Below are positions 10,201 through 21,818 of a stretch of 64,000 nucleotides of DNA, in pieces (within the stretch, counting starts at the first letter, position 1; each line of letters begins with the position of its first letter). Where the stretch lies: NCBI GenBank assembly GCA_016987375.1, contig PJRA01000272.1:1284349-1348348 (forward strand). Direction: 5' to 3'. Under the pieces are notes generated by a model, which saw only the letters and a program-made list of their open reading frames with translations, did not search any database and was not told the origin of the DNA. The position numbers and the translations under genes were made by a program. The stretch comes from Brachionus koreanus (lineage: Eukaryota > Rotifera > Eurotatoria > Ploima > Brachionidae).

Positions 10201-12391
10201 AAAAAATATGAAAATTTAGAGATAAAACTAGAAAGCCCTGCGGGTCAAATTTATCCGATTATAAAAATATTATTTTGAGTTTTTTTAAAAATAAAAAGAT
10301 TTTAGAAAAAACATTTTATTTTATCTTTATTTGGTTAATTTCTAAATATTTTTTTATTTATTTTGATATTTTAATCAATTAATTTTGCAATAAAACAAAC
10401 TGGCTTTCTAATGCTAAATTACTTAGTTTATGATCGTATTATGAAGTTTTTAACTTTTTCTAAAGCTTAGGATTTTTTTTCCCAAAAATTTAATTTTGAA
10501 GAAAATTGTGTTATATTTTTGTTAAATTATGTTTATATGTTATGTTTTAAATTTGTTCCTAGATTCGATCGATCAAAAAATAAAATATTTTAAATCCAAA
10601 AAATTCTATTTTTATTTAGCATATTCAAAAAATATGCAAAGTAAAATTTTTGATCAAATTTCATTTTTCAAATATGATCAAAGAACTTTAGATTTTTACA
10701 TTTTTTTAAATTTCAAAAGTTAACTATTAAATTTTTTAAAAAATGAAATTTGATCAAAAAATTTACTTTTCTGCCTATTCATAATTTGAATTTAGAATTA
10801 ATTAATTAATTAATTAATTATTCATGCCTTTTATTTAAATAATTACATATTATATCTGGTGGTCAAAAATGGTTGTCAAAAATTTTAATATAAAAAAATT
10901 TGTGATTTTTTAAAGATTAAATGATGAAAATTTAACAATTGATGAAAAATTTTGTCTTTTTTTCAAAAATAAGTTCATTTTAGAAAATATGTTCCCAGTG
11001 GGAAGTTTCGAAAATCATTTTTTCCATCTGTTTGTTTTATCTATTATGATGTGTACCGCTCACCTAATTTAGTTCAAATTTCAAATAGAAAAAACTAAAC
11101 CATTTAATATACTTTATTTTTTTAGATACATCTTCAATAGAGGTGGCTTTATAAAAATACTTTTTAGATAGTAATTAAGTATAAAAAATTTTGATATTTT
11201 TTTATACTTTCTTAAATTATTGAAGTTTCAAAAATAAAATAAAAAAATGATTTTTTGATTCCTAAACAAACTTTTAGAATTAAATTTATTTTTTTCTATA
11301 AAATAAAATCATTAAATCCAAATAAAATGGTAAACAATACTTTTCTCTAAAGTCTTTATTATGATATAAAAAAAAATTTTTTTTTTCATAATCAAGAAAT
11401 GAAGATCAGAAAACTAGAAAAAGTATTAAATTAATACTTTTTAAACATTTTGTTTAGGAATCAAAAGTCAAGTATTTTTATTTGATCAACCTAATCTTCA
11501 AGGAATAGTTAAATTTAACATGATTTGATTTAAAAAAGTTAAATATTTTTACCTGAAAAAACCTTTGAACTTTTCGTTTTTTGTGTGTTTGAATTAATTT
11601 GGTTTGAAATCATATTTTTCTTTTTATCTAATAATTGGCTTGAATCAGAGAAACAACTTTGGTTCATAGATTTTCTCTGAGATGATCCAGATTTAATTTT
11701 TCTTTTTTCACTTATAAAATTTTTTTTTCTTATATTTTTTTCCAGGTTTGTACTTTATTAATTTTGAAATTTTTGTTCCCAAAAAAAAAATCAAAATTTA
11801 CTTTTCGTGATCTACCATTGGAATTATTACTGGAGAAGAATCTACGAATTTCTCTTCACTTAAAAACGATTCATTTAAAATATCAGCACTTTCTTTTAAT
11901 TTTTTAGCATTCGATTTTTTTTTTATTAGTTTAAAAAACGATTTTTTTTTTTTTAGAATTTTTTTTTTCGCTCCTACAAATCGGTTAACACTAATTCGAG
12001 CATTTGATGCAAATTTGTTGATGAATTTTTTTTTGCTTTTGCATTTTCTTTCACAGTACATTATCAATTTGGCATATTTTTTTTTTCTTCTAAATTTTCG
12101 TTTCTTAGGAACTAAATGCTTCAAATTATTGTAGTCAGATAAAAGGAGGCTTTTGCTATATGGTGATTCTAAAATTTTTCGTCGCGCCAGACGTATCTGC
12201 TCAAATTTTCGGTTCATTTGCTTGTCAAAGTCCTTCATTGATAGAAATCGAGTTTTCATTGTCTCTGTGAGTCGTTCACCATTTTGTATTCCTTGAGCCC
12301 CTTTTTTACTTGAATGGTTGCATATCCATACATCAGGCTGAAAAGCCGGAGGAATTTTCAGCTTAACACTTGTTCTTATTTTTGAATTCAT
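7204..12391 (-). CDS. Type II membrane protein with EB/EGF-like modules and a C-terminal chitin-binding-like domain
   Basis: A chain of exons on the minus strand joins in frame. Exon 11802-12391 starts MNSKIRTSVKLKIPPAFQPD and is rich in Lys/Arg. Exons near 11577-11747 and 9736-10110 add further basic, Ser-rich cytoplasmic sequence. The next encodes a transmembrane helix (LLFFIIVLLFFTTLSFLIIF, about 9580-9660). Four Cys-rich EB/EGF-like exons follow: about 9280-9530 (GDTCLKVVGDCSKYMEC), 8244-8360 (YCEYESECWKDLLC), 7630-7790 (CETDDDCLKNGEC) and 7453-7566 (CNDDQDCVDNARCNKYCSC). The last exon (7204-7381) has a spacing like a type 2 chitin-binding domain (CGYYYSCSPRD...LCPSNYSFDF). No signal peptide precedes the helix, so a type II topology (N-terminus inside) is inferred. 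I do not recognise an orthologue. The ectodomain may bind extracellular matrix or glycans. Confidence 0.6.
8850..8964 (-). CDS. Candidate alternative terminal exon of the EB-module gene
   Basis: Between two EB-module exons lies a short minus-strand frame after an AG acceptor. It reads PIGRPRSFGACDIACVVEQN, then a hydrophobic stretch (YVILTITFCIAFFLSC) and a stop. Its acceptor phase (phase 1) equals that of the next EB exon at 8360, so it could be spliced on as an alternative 3' end. Such an isoform would end in a second hydrophobic segment instead of continuing to the chitin-binding-like domain. It could also be the end of an independent gene, or chance. Confidence 0.35.
10640..10767. repeat. 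Foldback repeat in an intron
   Basis: The 29-nt arms, agtaaaatttttgatcaaat... at 10640-10668 and its reverse complement at 10739-10767, differ at one position. About 70 nt separate them. This is a small inverted-repeat element inside an intron of the EB-module gene. No target duplication was identified. Confidence 0.6.
10799..10822. repeat. ATTA microsatellite
   Basis: Six tandem copies of the tetranucleotide atta lie in an intron of the EB-module gene. This is a simple repeat, likely to vary in length. Confidence 0.8.
11253..11466. repeat. MITE with 18-bp perfect terminal inverted repeats
   Basis: The arm ttttgattcctaaacaaa at 11253-11270 is exactly mirrored by tttgtttaggaatcaaaa at 11449-11466. 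The 214-bp element holds no gene and contains an internal palindrome, aaaaagtattaaattaatac..., near 11420. It lies in an intron of the EB-module gene and is probably a non-autonomous DNA transposon. The superfamily is not clear. Confidence 0.6.
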
Positions 12392-12668
12392 TTTAAAAAT
12401 GATTTTTAATAGGCAAGAATTCACAAAAATTAAAATCATAATAAGTGTAAGATAATCTTTTTTTTAATTAATTTTTGAATTTAGCATTCAATTAAAATAG
12501 ATAAAAATTAATCTTTTATTTAAAATTTAGACAAAAAAGTATCTATAGCTACAGGGTTTAATTTTTTTTTGAATAAATGGTCAAGTTTTGTACGTTTTTT
12601 TCTAATCGAAATATTTTAAACATAAAAAACAAGGATTTACATTCGAAAATAAAACATCGGACAGAGTT

Positions 12669-13524
12669 TTAATAATTGGCCTGATAACCCATATCCGTAT
12701 TAAAATTGTTATTGAACGGAGCTTGGTGATATGGCTCAGTTGGAATATTCTCCTGGTTTGGATCTTCATATCCGTTCTCAAATATGTCCGAAACTCCTTG
12801 TCGATATCTCAAAAAATTAAGCAAACCAATCATACTCTAAATTATTTGTTTAGTTTATTAATTTAAATCAATTTTCTTCGTTAAGGTACCCAGGTAATAA
12901 TTGAAAAAAAAGTAAAAGCCAACGAAATTCTTATCAAGTAAGCTTCTGACTTGGCCTCAATTTCTGCACTTGTCTTCCGCCACTCGTTTGCATTGTAACA
13001 AAATATTAAAAACCATACAACAGACCATGCAACTAAAATAACTCGAATTTTAAGAAAATTAGAAAAATATCAAAAAACTTACATGAAAATACCATATCCG
13101 ATACAACAATTCTCTTGCGTATTTTAATACTACTAAGATTCTCGAATCTAGCATCAAGAATCAAAAATATTATACAACTTATAAAACCAATAACTCCTAT
13201 TAAAATGCCATATCCACACGCAGTTCCATCGTTGTTCATTGGACATGTACCTTGCTTGTAAGACGCTTCTGTAGCAATACTCGCAAATACAATCAACGAA
13301 AACAACTATTAATTTTAAATTTCATTATAAAATTGACTTCTTGAATAAAAAACTGTTTAATTTACTAGATTAACTATCCTTATAATCACTTGTGGCTTCT
13401 TAAAAAATAATACTAGATCGAACGGACCTCCAGCCATTCCTGCACCATAGGCTGCTTCATTTTTTGTCATACTTGTACTTTTGATCATTGACTCAAAAAA
13501 TTCGATTATTGATGCAACATTCAT
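12669..13524 (-). CDS. SYNGR: Synaptogyrin
   Basis: Synaptogyrins are four-helix MARVEL-domain proteins of synaptic and other small vesicles that act in regulated exocytosis. Exon 1 (from 13524) begins MNVASIIEFFESMIKSTS and carries the family motif AAYGAGMAGGPFD. Next come helix 1 (VFSLIVFASIATEA), a lumenal loop with paired cysteines (CPMNNDGTACGYG), helix 2 (IGVIGFISCIIFLILDA), and the SSIKIRKRIVVSD loop, which matches the family's VxxRKxxVLSD. An exon at about 12890-13080 gives helices 3 and 4 (VWFLIFCYNANEW and SLAFTFFSIITWV). The last exon gives a Pro/Asn/Tyr-rich cytoplasmic tail ending GYQANY. Introns are short. The order and motifs match the family throughout. Confidence 0.9.
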
Positions 13525-16472
13525 TTTTGTTTGAGTTGTTATTTTTAATTTTTTTCCAAATAAATTCTTAAACTAAAAAATTCGAATATTTTATTATTAT
13601 TAATTTAAAATTTATCGACAAAAAAATATAATTTTTTCAACCCAAAAAATTATATTCAGATAAAAAGAAAGATCAATAGATTTAAATGATTAAAATCTAA
13701 TCAGAAACGAAGATTCCAAACTGTCACTCGAATTTTTTTCTAATTCATTTCGATTTTATACTTTAACTTATCATATTTCCAGTAAAATTTTAGATAAGCT
13801 TTTTTGCTCTAATTTATGCATAAAATTTTCTCTTCTCAAGAGAATTTCCATTAGTTTTGTATTTTTTATACTTTTTACTGAAAAATTAATGATTAAAAGT
13901 AGTCACATGTTTAGGAATTAATTTCCTTAACTTTTAATTTGAAAAAATAACAACTTTAAAAAAAAATTTAAAAAAAATTTATTTTAATTTTTGGCTGTAC
14001 TTTAAATATTTAATTACATTACATTTGATAAAATAGCATTCAATTAAAAATAATATTTGAAAAAATTCTAAGAACAAATCTTGGGTATAATTTTTTACTA
14101 AATTTAAGCTTTCTTTGATTTTGACCATGAGACCATTTAATTTTAGTTATTGACGGAAGATGTTTTAATCAAAATATTAAGTTAATACTTTTTAAATTGA
14201 AATTATAATTCCAATTAAAAGGATGATAAATTTATTAAATTTTTACTAAAAATCACCAGAGAAATGAGAACATAAATACAGCTGGAAATAGATGTTTCAC
14301 AAATAATTCTAAATTCTTCTTACTTGGAAACTTGAAGCTTATTAATCATAAATAATTTTTTGCATATAATCGATTAGATATTTTGATGAACAAATAAGAC
14401 TCCTAAATATAAATGATTTTTTTTATTTTAATTTAACTAAATTTTTTATGCTAAAATTTGGTAATGTATATAAAAATGACATATTAAAATATTGGACAAT
14501 GAACTGTCAGAATGATCAAAAAAACTATTATGATCAACAGAAAATTATTCGATTAATTAATTAACTTAAGTTACACTATTTCATTATAGTTTTTCTAGCT
14601 ACTTTTCTTCAATTATTACTTCATAACAGCTTTGGCATAAATGCAAGAATTAATTTATTGGAGAAAAAATCAATATTTCTGCGATGTGTTGACACAATTT
14701 TATTTTATATTCGCTTTCTAGTATCATGTTCAAATTAAAAGTGATGGATAGAGTGATCTTAATTAAAACAATTAAATTTTTCAATTAAAAAAAAATATAA
14801 AGAACTAATAAAAAAGATTTAAAATTTCTTCGAAAATTTTTATTAATAAAGATTAAATAATAAATTGCTATCTCTTAAAATTTAAAATTTTTAAAAAATA
14901 AAATATTCAATATCACATCATATACTGATGAAGACACAAGTTTTATTTTATTTGGTAATTTATTCTATTGAGAATTATTTTTTAATTTAAATATGCAATT
15001 CATGAACTTATCATCTGTTAGTTATGATTTATTGATTCTTTAAAAAAAAATTAAATAAAACAAAAACTAAAGCTCAAAAGCCAACTCAATTTTTCAAAGT
15101 ATAATTAAAAATCATTTATTAAAATTTTGGTTTTATTTTTTGGCTTTCTTGATTGAAAATTTTTACAAATTTTAAAATTTTTGACTTAGTTCAATCATTT
15201 GATTAATTAATTTACGATATTCTTCTTCTAACTTCAACTACATGTCCAAGAATAAGACATACACATGTTTCTTTCGTTATATCCTATCGAGAGACAATTT
15301 CTGCTTTTTTCATCTATTTTTTTTTAATAAATTAATGTATCTAAAAAATTTATGTCAATCATAAGTACAATTAATTCTTGAAAATAATTAAAAAAAGAAG
15401 AACTTAGATTTATTCTAAGGAATTTGAAAATCTTCTCAATATTTAATACTCACACAGGAAGGGACTTATTTTCCATTCCAAGCTTCCAGGATTCAAACTG
15501 TATAATAACGTTCAATGACGGCCACTAGACTGCCACTTTTTGTTGGCCTTCTTGATGCCCTTGGGGAAAAAAAAATTTTTCTATATTTCAATATTTTTCT
15601 TTTAATCAATTCTTTAATCGATCGATTTTTATAATTGAAAGTTTTTTGACACTAAAATACAGGAGGGATCTTTTGAACCTCTTTTTTAACTTGCTTTATT
15701 TGTTTTTTATTCAATAAATTTTAAAATTTTTTATGATTTTTTTTCAATCATTTCTTAAATTAAGATCAAATAAAAAATTTTATAAAACTAATTAATTCTT
15801 ATTACAAAATAATTTTATTTTCATCGAAAAAAGTAAAAATAAACGAGTCAAATAAAAAATCAAGTTCAAAAAATCCCTCCGGCCTTTGAGTGTTAATAAT
15901 CTAAAACATGTTTAACTATTTATGTTCATTAATGCTAAAATTAGTGCTTATTTTGAATGATTTATACTGAATTTACCAACAAAGCATTCACTTATTTAAC
16001 TATTCGACCAACTAACATTGCTCATTTGAATGCATGCTAAATTTTTTTATTAAACATCAATATTAAACATTATTGAAAAAATTTGTGTATCTAATCTTTT
16101 AAAATTCAATATATCATTAAGCAAAATTTATGAGCTCAATAAACTTCAAGTTTTAAAAAAAGTATAATAGTTATTTGCAACTAATTACTAAAGTACAATA
16201 GAAACAAACTGATGACACTCTCTTTTATTCTTAGAAATTTTTCGTTTTTTATTTTTAATTTAAAAATTGATGATTTTGAATATATAATTTTAATAAATAA
16301 AATCTTAATCTTAAGAAAATTTTTTCATTGAAAAAACAAGCTATTTAAATAAAAAAAATAGATTTATTTTAATAAGACAAAAATATTGTCATAGAGTATA
16401 CATGTTTATAGTCCAGCTAAAAGTTATTTCATTTTCATTGATAATTTCAAAATATTTTTATTACGGAAAAAT
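13525..16472. other. Long AT-rich intergenic region with MITE fragments
   Basis: Nearly 3 kb lies between the divergent synaptogyrin and cytochrome b561 genes. No coding frame is convincing. It contains a TTAA-type MITE (15646-15896, listed separately). At 15515-15565 there is a truncated family A piece reading tgacggccactagactgcca, with ttgttggcc nearby. The remainder is unremarkable AT-rich sequence and probably includes both promoters. Confidence 0.4.
15646..15896. repeat. piggyBac-like MITE (family B, copy 1)
   Basis: The left end reads gacactaaaatacaggagggatcttttgaa. The right end reads ttcaaaaaatccctccggcctttgagtgttaa, which mirrors it. The right edge is TTAA and the left edge is TTGA, probably a decayed TTAA. 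The 251-bp interior is non-coding. The structure fits a non-autonomous piggyBac-type element, and related copies lie at about 27061, 28638 and 60019. Confidence 0.55.
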
Positions 16473-17311
16473 ATGGTAGCTCACATTTTTTCTTTAGCCT
16501 TTATTGCAGTAATTGCCCTTTTTTCAGTTCCAGGATCAAGTAAGATAGATTAATGTTAAGATTTTAATTTAACTAAAAATTCTTAAAAAAGGTCTTTTTT
16601 CATGGCATCCCTTTTTAATGACAATTGGAGTAAGTTTTTTTCCTAAAACTTTTTCTTATTTAATGTCTTAAATTTAATCAATAGTATATTGGTTTTTTGT
16701 TTCAAGCGATTCTTGTTTTTTCCAGAGAAAGTTGTCTTTTTTCTGATTTAAAGCATAAAAATAAAATTAACATTCACTGGATTTTAAATGCATTGGGAGT
16801 TTTTAGCATTTTGATTGCATATGCTGCTATTTATTACCATAAAGAAGATATTCAAAAACCCCATTTGAAAACTTGGCATGGGACTGTTGGTAATTTTTCA
16901 ATAAAAGAAAATTTTTCGTAGACTTTTTTAAAATTTTAAAAAGGAATCATCACCATTTTTTACACAATTATTCAATTTATAGCTGGACATAATTTAACCA
17001 TTTTTAATTTTTTTATTAGAAGATTTGTCAAGTATCAATCCCTTTGCATGTACCACGCAACTAGTGGTACATTTTTATATGTTTTAGCATGTTTGTCAAT
17101 TAGTTTAGGTATTTATTCAAATTGGTTTTCAGAATCAACTCCATTTTATGTCGGATATTTATGTTTTGCAATTACTGCCATGCTTGGACTTATAGTCACC
17201 AATCAAGTGACAGCAAAATATGTGACTGGTAAATTATATATGGCTAGCCAAAAAGCTGTTCTAAAACAACAACAAAAAAAATCACAACCAACAAAAATCA
17301 AAACAAAATAA
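16473..17311 (+). CDS. CYB561D2: Cytochrome b561 domain protein (CYB561D2-like)
   Basis: This is a transmembrane ascorbate-dependent oxidoreductase family that holds two haems b between four histidines. Exon 1 starts MVAHIFSLAFIAVIALFSVP (helix 1). Later exons give SLFSWHPFLMTIG, MFQAILVFSRESCLF, HWILNALGVFSILIAYAAIYYHKEDI, LKTWHGTVG, then MYHATSGTFLYVLACL and a last helix pair ending LIVTNQVTAKYV. Likely haem-ligand histidines are in SWHP, IHWI, WHG and YHATSG, at the spacing of the family. The Lys/Gln-rich tail is cytoplasmic. The nearest human relative I recognise is CYB561D2 (101F6) rather than classical CYB561. Five short exons; the exact junctions around 16620-16700 are less certain. 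Confidence 0.88.
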
Positions 17312-17770
17312 AAATTCTAATTTTTTCATTGAGTTTTTACAATTAACTTGAAAGTAATAAAATTTAAATCATTTTTTTACTTTTTCTTTGTATTTAATTA
17401 ATTTTAAAATAACTAAAACCCAATTTAAAAATTACAATCTTTTAATGAAACAATAAATTCCCTTTAAAAATCTATTGTTATTATTTTTTTATGTATGGAT
17501 TGAGTATTGAAATTCAATAAAAATTTATATAAACTTTTATTCTTGTATTTATTTGTACTATTATAAATTAATTTTTTGAACAAAATAAAATTTATTTAAA
17601 AATTAATTAATTTTGATAAATTTGGGCAGGATTTGAAAAAATTTAAAAATTTTTAAATTTCATAATTAAATCATTTATTTAATTTAAATTATAAAATTTT
17701 TTATTTTCTTAGAAGTTGCTTAAAAATATTAAAATAAATAAAATTACTAATTAGATCGTATTAAAAAATC

Positions 17771-18071
17771 TTACGCTGGCAAAAGACCATCTCGTTTTGC
17801 CAAATGATTCAAAGAATCATCTGACTCACCCATTTGTCTGATGGAACCACAGATAGCATAAGTTTTGTATGTGCCAGTCATAACTCCTCTAACTGGATCA
17901 ACATCAGCAATGTTTATTTGAATTGAAGCATGATCTTTAGCGCTGATAATTCGGTTACTAGCTGAGCTAGAAAAATTTTTTTCTTATGAATAATAATTTC
18001 AATAGAAAGCAATAAAATTACCATTTTCTTGGGATATAAGAATCAGTGTATTCTCCTTTGTCGTTTTGCAT
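17771..18071 (-). CDS. RPS21: 40S ribosomal protein S21 (eS21)
   Basis: A component of the small cytosolic ribosomal subunit. Two exons (18022-18071 and 17771-17966) give an 81-residue protein, close to the usual 81-83. The start [17 protein letters not shown] joins [20 protein letters not shown] and continues to [20 protein letters not shown], near-identical to S21 of other animals. The intron is 55 nt and splits a Cys codon. The gene is head-to-head with NPRL2, with about 370 bp between start codons. Confidence 0.96.
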
Positions 18072-18438
18072 TTTGATCCAAAAGTTATTGATCGACGGTT
18101 TAAATCAATCTAAAATAGAATTAAGTCAACTTAGCGATTAAATGTGATATTTGTGATTATGTTAAGTGATTATTTCAAAAATTTAAAAAAAAAACAAAAA
18201 TTAAGCCTTGATAGCGAAAGCTTGTGCATTTGGTTAATACAGAATTATAAAAAAATAATTTAATTATCTGAATAAGTTAAACTTGACTTACGAAAAGCTG
18301 CAGATTGTTGCGCTTATTAAAATTAAAATAATTCAGTTCAATCTTAACAAAAAATTTACATCACGTGAACTGAATTTATAAATTAGAATATCTTATAAAA
18401 ATTTTAGAATTTTTTTTTTTCTTATTTTCAAAATAAAA
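18072..18438. promoter_or_regulatory. Divergent upstream region of RPS21 and NPRL2
   Basis: These 367 bp separate the start codons of RPS21 (-) and NPRL2 (+). They must contain the 5' UTRs and promoters of both genes, perhaps as a bidirectional promoter. A less AT-rich part, with aaagcttgtgcatttgg and cgaaaagctgcagattgttg, lies in the middle. No defined element was recognised. Confidence 0.45.
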
Positions 18439-21400
18439 ATGATAAGAGATTTACAGTACAACCAACCAAATAATTCAGCAGAAAAGATTCTTGGCCTAGT
18501 GTAAATCTAAATTTTAGCAATTTACTTTACTAAAATAAAAAAACTTTTATTGATCCAGATTTTGTGAGTTTGATATTGATGAAGGGCCTAAAATAAAGTA
18601 TCAAGTAATTTGGATTCGAAAATTTTTATTAAAAATTTAAATCTTAAATTAACTTAAAGAAACCAGACAATGTAATTAATAAACAAACAATTAATTCAAT
18701 TAGCTCGTACATAATTCCCAAAGTTCACTTAAAAAATAAAATAATTACCATGTATGATTTGAAAATGTTATTGAATATTTTATAGTAGGATTTTTTCTTA
18801 GAACGATTGGAAATTATCGAATATGTGGATTTCCAATTCATTTAGATCATATTAAGTATAGAAGAAACATGTACATATTTAACCTTTGCTTTATATTCGA
18901 TAAAAATACTAATACATGTAGTTATGAAGCGGTAGTCAAAAAATTAGCCTGTGATTTGAGGACACTAGAAGTAATGACAATTTGAGCATATTGAAATTTT
19001 TGCAATAAATATTTTTCTTTATTTAGGTAGAATCAGAGTTTTTAAGCAATGAAAATTTGAAGCAATACTTGCCTAAAATCATGGAACAAGTTCAAAACAG
19101 TTTAAACGAAACTGGCGAATGTATAATCCAACGAATTGCTAACATAGAACATTCTGCAATTTATTTAAAGCTAATAAGAAATCATTTGGATCCTCATGTT
19201 GTTCAAAGTTGTGATGTTCCTGTTTTTGTAAGGAGCAAGAGTGAATTTGAAATCGATGATTGGGATCTTACAACACAAAAAGTAAGGGTTAATTTTAATA
19301 ATCTTTATAAATCGAATTACTTCTACAAAAAAAAATTCTATATATGAAATATTCTTAGTTAATTTATAAAAAATTTTCAGCTGTCATTTTTGTTAAATTC
19401 AAATAAAATGGCCTAAATTATTAAATTAGTAAAAAATATCTAAAACAGTTTTCAAATTTTATTTTGTAATCATTTTGAAAACAATATTTGTTTAATATTT
19501 TAGTATTAAAAAACTTATTGCTAAAAGCAGGATGAAAAAGTAATATTGCTGTTAAAAAAATTTTTTTGAAACCTGAAATATGAATAAAGCCTCATGGTTT
19601 GATACAGCCGTTCCTCGGTATAACGAGAAAGTTGGGCGAAAATTTTTGTGCCCATTTGAAACTTGTTTTATCCAAATCCAATTGAAAAGGATGGGCAATT
19701 TTTTATTTTAGTTTTTATTGAAAAAGTTAAAAAAAAACAACTAAAAATTAAGCTTTTTTTTATAAAGATCTAATGTTTTTTTTTGAATATCAATCAATTA
19801 TTTCGCTTTTTAAATGGAATTAAATTTTATTTAAATAAAATATCCTCTTTTGAAAGCCCATGATATTCAAGTTAACACTCAAGCAGTTACTTGCTACTAA
19901 AGTTCGCGCGATGCAAAACTTCCACACTATCTTCAGATTTGGATTTCGACCTCATTTTTAGATTCTACGTATATGAAAACTTAGGGTTAGCCAAAATTTT
20001 AGGGGGAGTCAAAAATAAAATTTTTTTGGATAGGGGGGTCTGAAACTTTACAGCCTTATATTGAGTGTATCTTATTTAAGAGATTTTATCTCAGAATTTT
20101 ATCAAACGAATCTACCCGAACGACACATTTTCTGATAGAGAATTAAATGTTCTATATTCTGAAATGGTTATCTTTAAAAAAGAAAAAATTGAGAATTTTT
20201 TCGGAAAAATTTTGACATTTTTAACTTTTTTGGGATCTACTTTTTTCCAAACACCTTTACCTATATATTATTATATAAATTCTAAAACTAGACAAAATTC
20301 TGAATTTTATTTATTTAGTTTAAATTTTTTTTAATCGATCAAAAAGTTTCCAATTTAAAAAAAAAATAGCTTCTGTTTCTAATTCAGGATAGAAATCGTA
20401 TAAAGAGGATATGTGTTTACCTAATTTTTAGAAATTTAGAAAACCTTATCTTAATTTTACAAAAAACTACCTCCACGGCCATCTTCAACAAATTCTTCAA
20501 TGTCAGCAGTTTTAAATTTTATTAGCTGCTCATTCGCATGCTTAGCTGTTAAACATTTTTAACTAGCTAAAAACAATTCAGAATCACGAAAAGAGACAGT
20601 AAATTGTCTAAAATAACAAAAATTAATCAAAATAAAAGATAATTCAATCTTTTATTCTTAAGTATAGCAAGGATTAGGATGCTTAAAGAACGCTTTGAAC
20701 AATTTCCGGAAAGAATAAAATCTTTAATTTGTGAAATAATTTTCAAATCAACATAAATAATCTCATCAATTTCAAAACTAGTATCTTCGAAAGTTTCATC
20801 AGCGAAAGGATCACAATTTGAAGGAGTGACAGAAAATGATTCTTCTGATTTTTCCACAACTTCTTTTTTTTCAGCACAACTTCCTAAATTTGAGATTCTA
20901 CTTTGGTAAAAGGCATTTTTAATTTACAATAAGTTTGAAAATTACAAAAAATTTTAACCCTAGGTTTTAATATACGTAGAATCTAAAAATGAGGTCGAAA
21001 TCCAAATCTGAAGATAGTGTGGAAGTTTTGCATCGTGCGAACTTTACAATTAAAAAAATAAACAATAAAATTTGAAAATTAAATTTTAATAAGTTTTTTT
21101 TTTAAAGATCGTGTCAGCAATTAATGGATTCAAGACAGTCTCTCTTATTGCTAAAGAAACAAATATTGAATCGAGTGTGGCCAAAGAAGCCATTCAAAAC
21201 TTATTGTAGTTTTTATTTAGTTTTAATTTAATGAAAAAAATATAATTTATTTTAAGATATTCAGACATAATTCGTCTAGTACCAATTATTCAATACTCTA
21301 GCATGTTTGTTAGAACACCTTTGATTGCCGAATTTTATTCAAACTCAGAGCTACAGAATGACGCTGTCAAATTTTCTCAGTTTAACAAAGGTAAAACTCA

Positions 21401-21815
21401 GAAAACCTATGGATATTAATAAATTAAAATATTAAGATAAAGAACCTCCATTGTTTTATGATATCTTTATGGTTTTAAATATGTTCGGCCATGGTTTTAT
21501 GGTAAAAAATGTGATAGAACTGGGGAACCCGATTGAAAAAAATATAGATATAAAGTAAAAAATTTTTAATTTTAATTAATATTTATTTTAATTAAATTTA
21601 TTTTTAGAAAATTAATTTTGTTCGCACTAATACAAGGACTACTAAGAAAAATAAATAAATATCCGATTAGCTTGAATGGTTGTCAATCAGAATCAAGTGC
21701 TTTTTTCCCGGGAGATTGCAACTACGACAAAATATGTTCAGAAAATGGAATAAGCATACAAAAAATTGAGGATCAATTAGACGAAGACCAAAATGTGATT
21801 ATATGCATAAAGTAG
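18439..21815 (+). CDS. NPRL2: NPRL2, GATOR1 complex subunit
   Basis: NPRL2 is part of GATOR1, the GTPase-activating complex that shuts off mTORC1 at the lysosome when amino acids are scarce. The likely start MIRDLQYNQPNNSAEKILGL leads into FCEFDIDEGPKIKYQ, matching the family's SEFHPTLGPKI motif. Further exons give FPIHLDHIKYRRNMYIFNLC, YEAVVKKLACDLRTLEVES, HVVQSCDVPVF, DDWDLTTQK, then VSAINGFKTVSLIAKETNIE, LVPIIQYSSMFVRTP and the end SFFPGDCNYDKICSENGIS...NVIICIK. Order and content follow NPRL2 from end to end. Introns are short except one of about 1.8 kb (19280-21107), which is swollen by a transposon. The exact first exon is uncertain. The stop lies 3 bp from that of a small opposite-strand frame. 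Confidence 0.9.
19900..21044. mobile_element. 1145-bp DNA transposon with long terminal inverted repeats and TA duplication
   Basis: Inside the large NPRL2 intron, about 85 bp starting aagttcgcgcgatgcaaaac at 19900 are repeated in inverted form ending at 21044, with only a few mismatches. TA flanks both sides (19898-19899 and 21045-21046), as for elements that insert into TA. The interior includes a 76-codon minus-strand frame (20627-20857) rich in Asp/Glu/Ser, and another short acidic frame near 20480. Neither has a transposase signature that I recognise. It is probably a non-autonomous or decayed element. The similarity of the arms suggests a fairly recent insertion. Confidence 0.75.
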
Positions 21816-21818
21816 AAT

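Noticed and set aside
10529..10723. 64-codon plus-strand frame in an intron of the EB gene
   Set aside because: It overlaps the foldback repeat, is dominated by Phe/Lys/Tyr, and has no further support.
19978..19990. Telomere-like phrase cttagggttagcc
   Set aside because: It is a single occurrence at the inner edge of a transposon arm, with a changed copy (cctagggtt) at the other arm. It is not a telomeric array.
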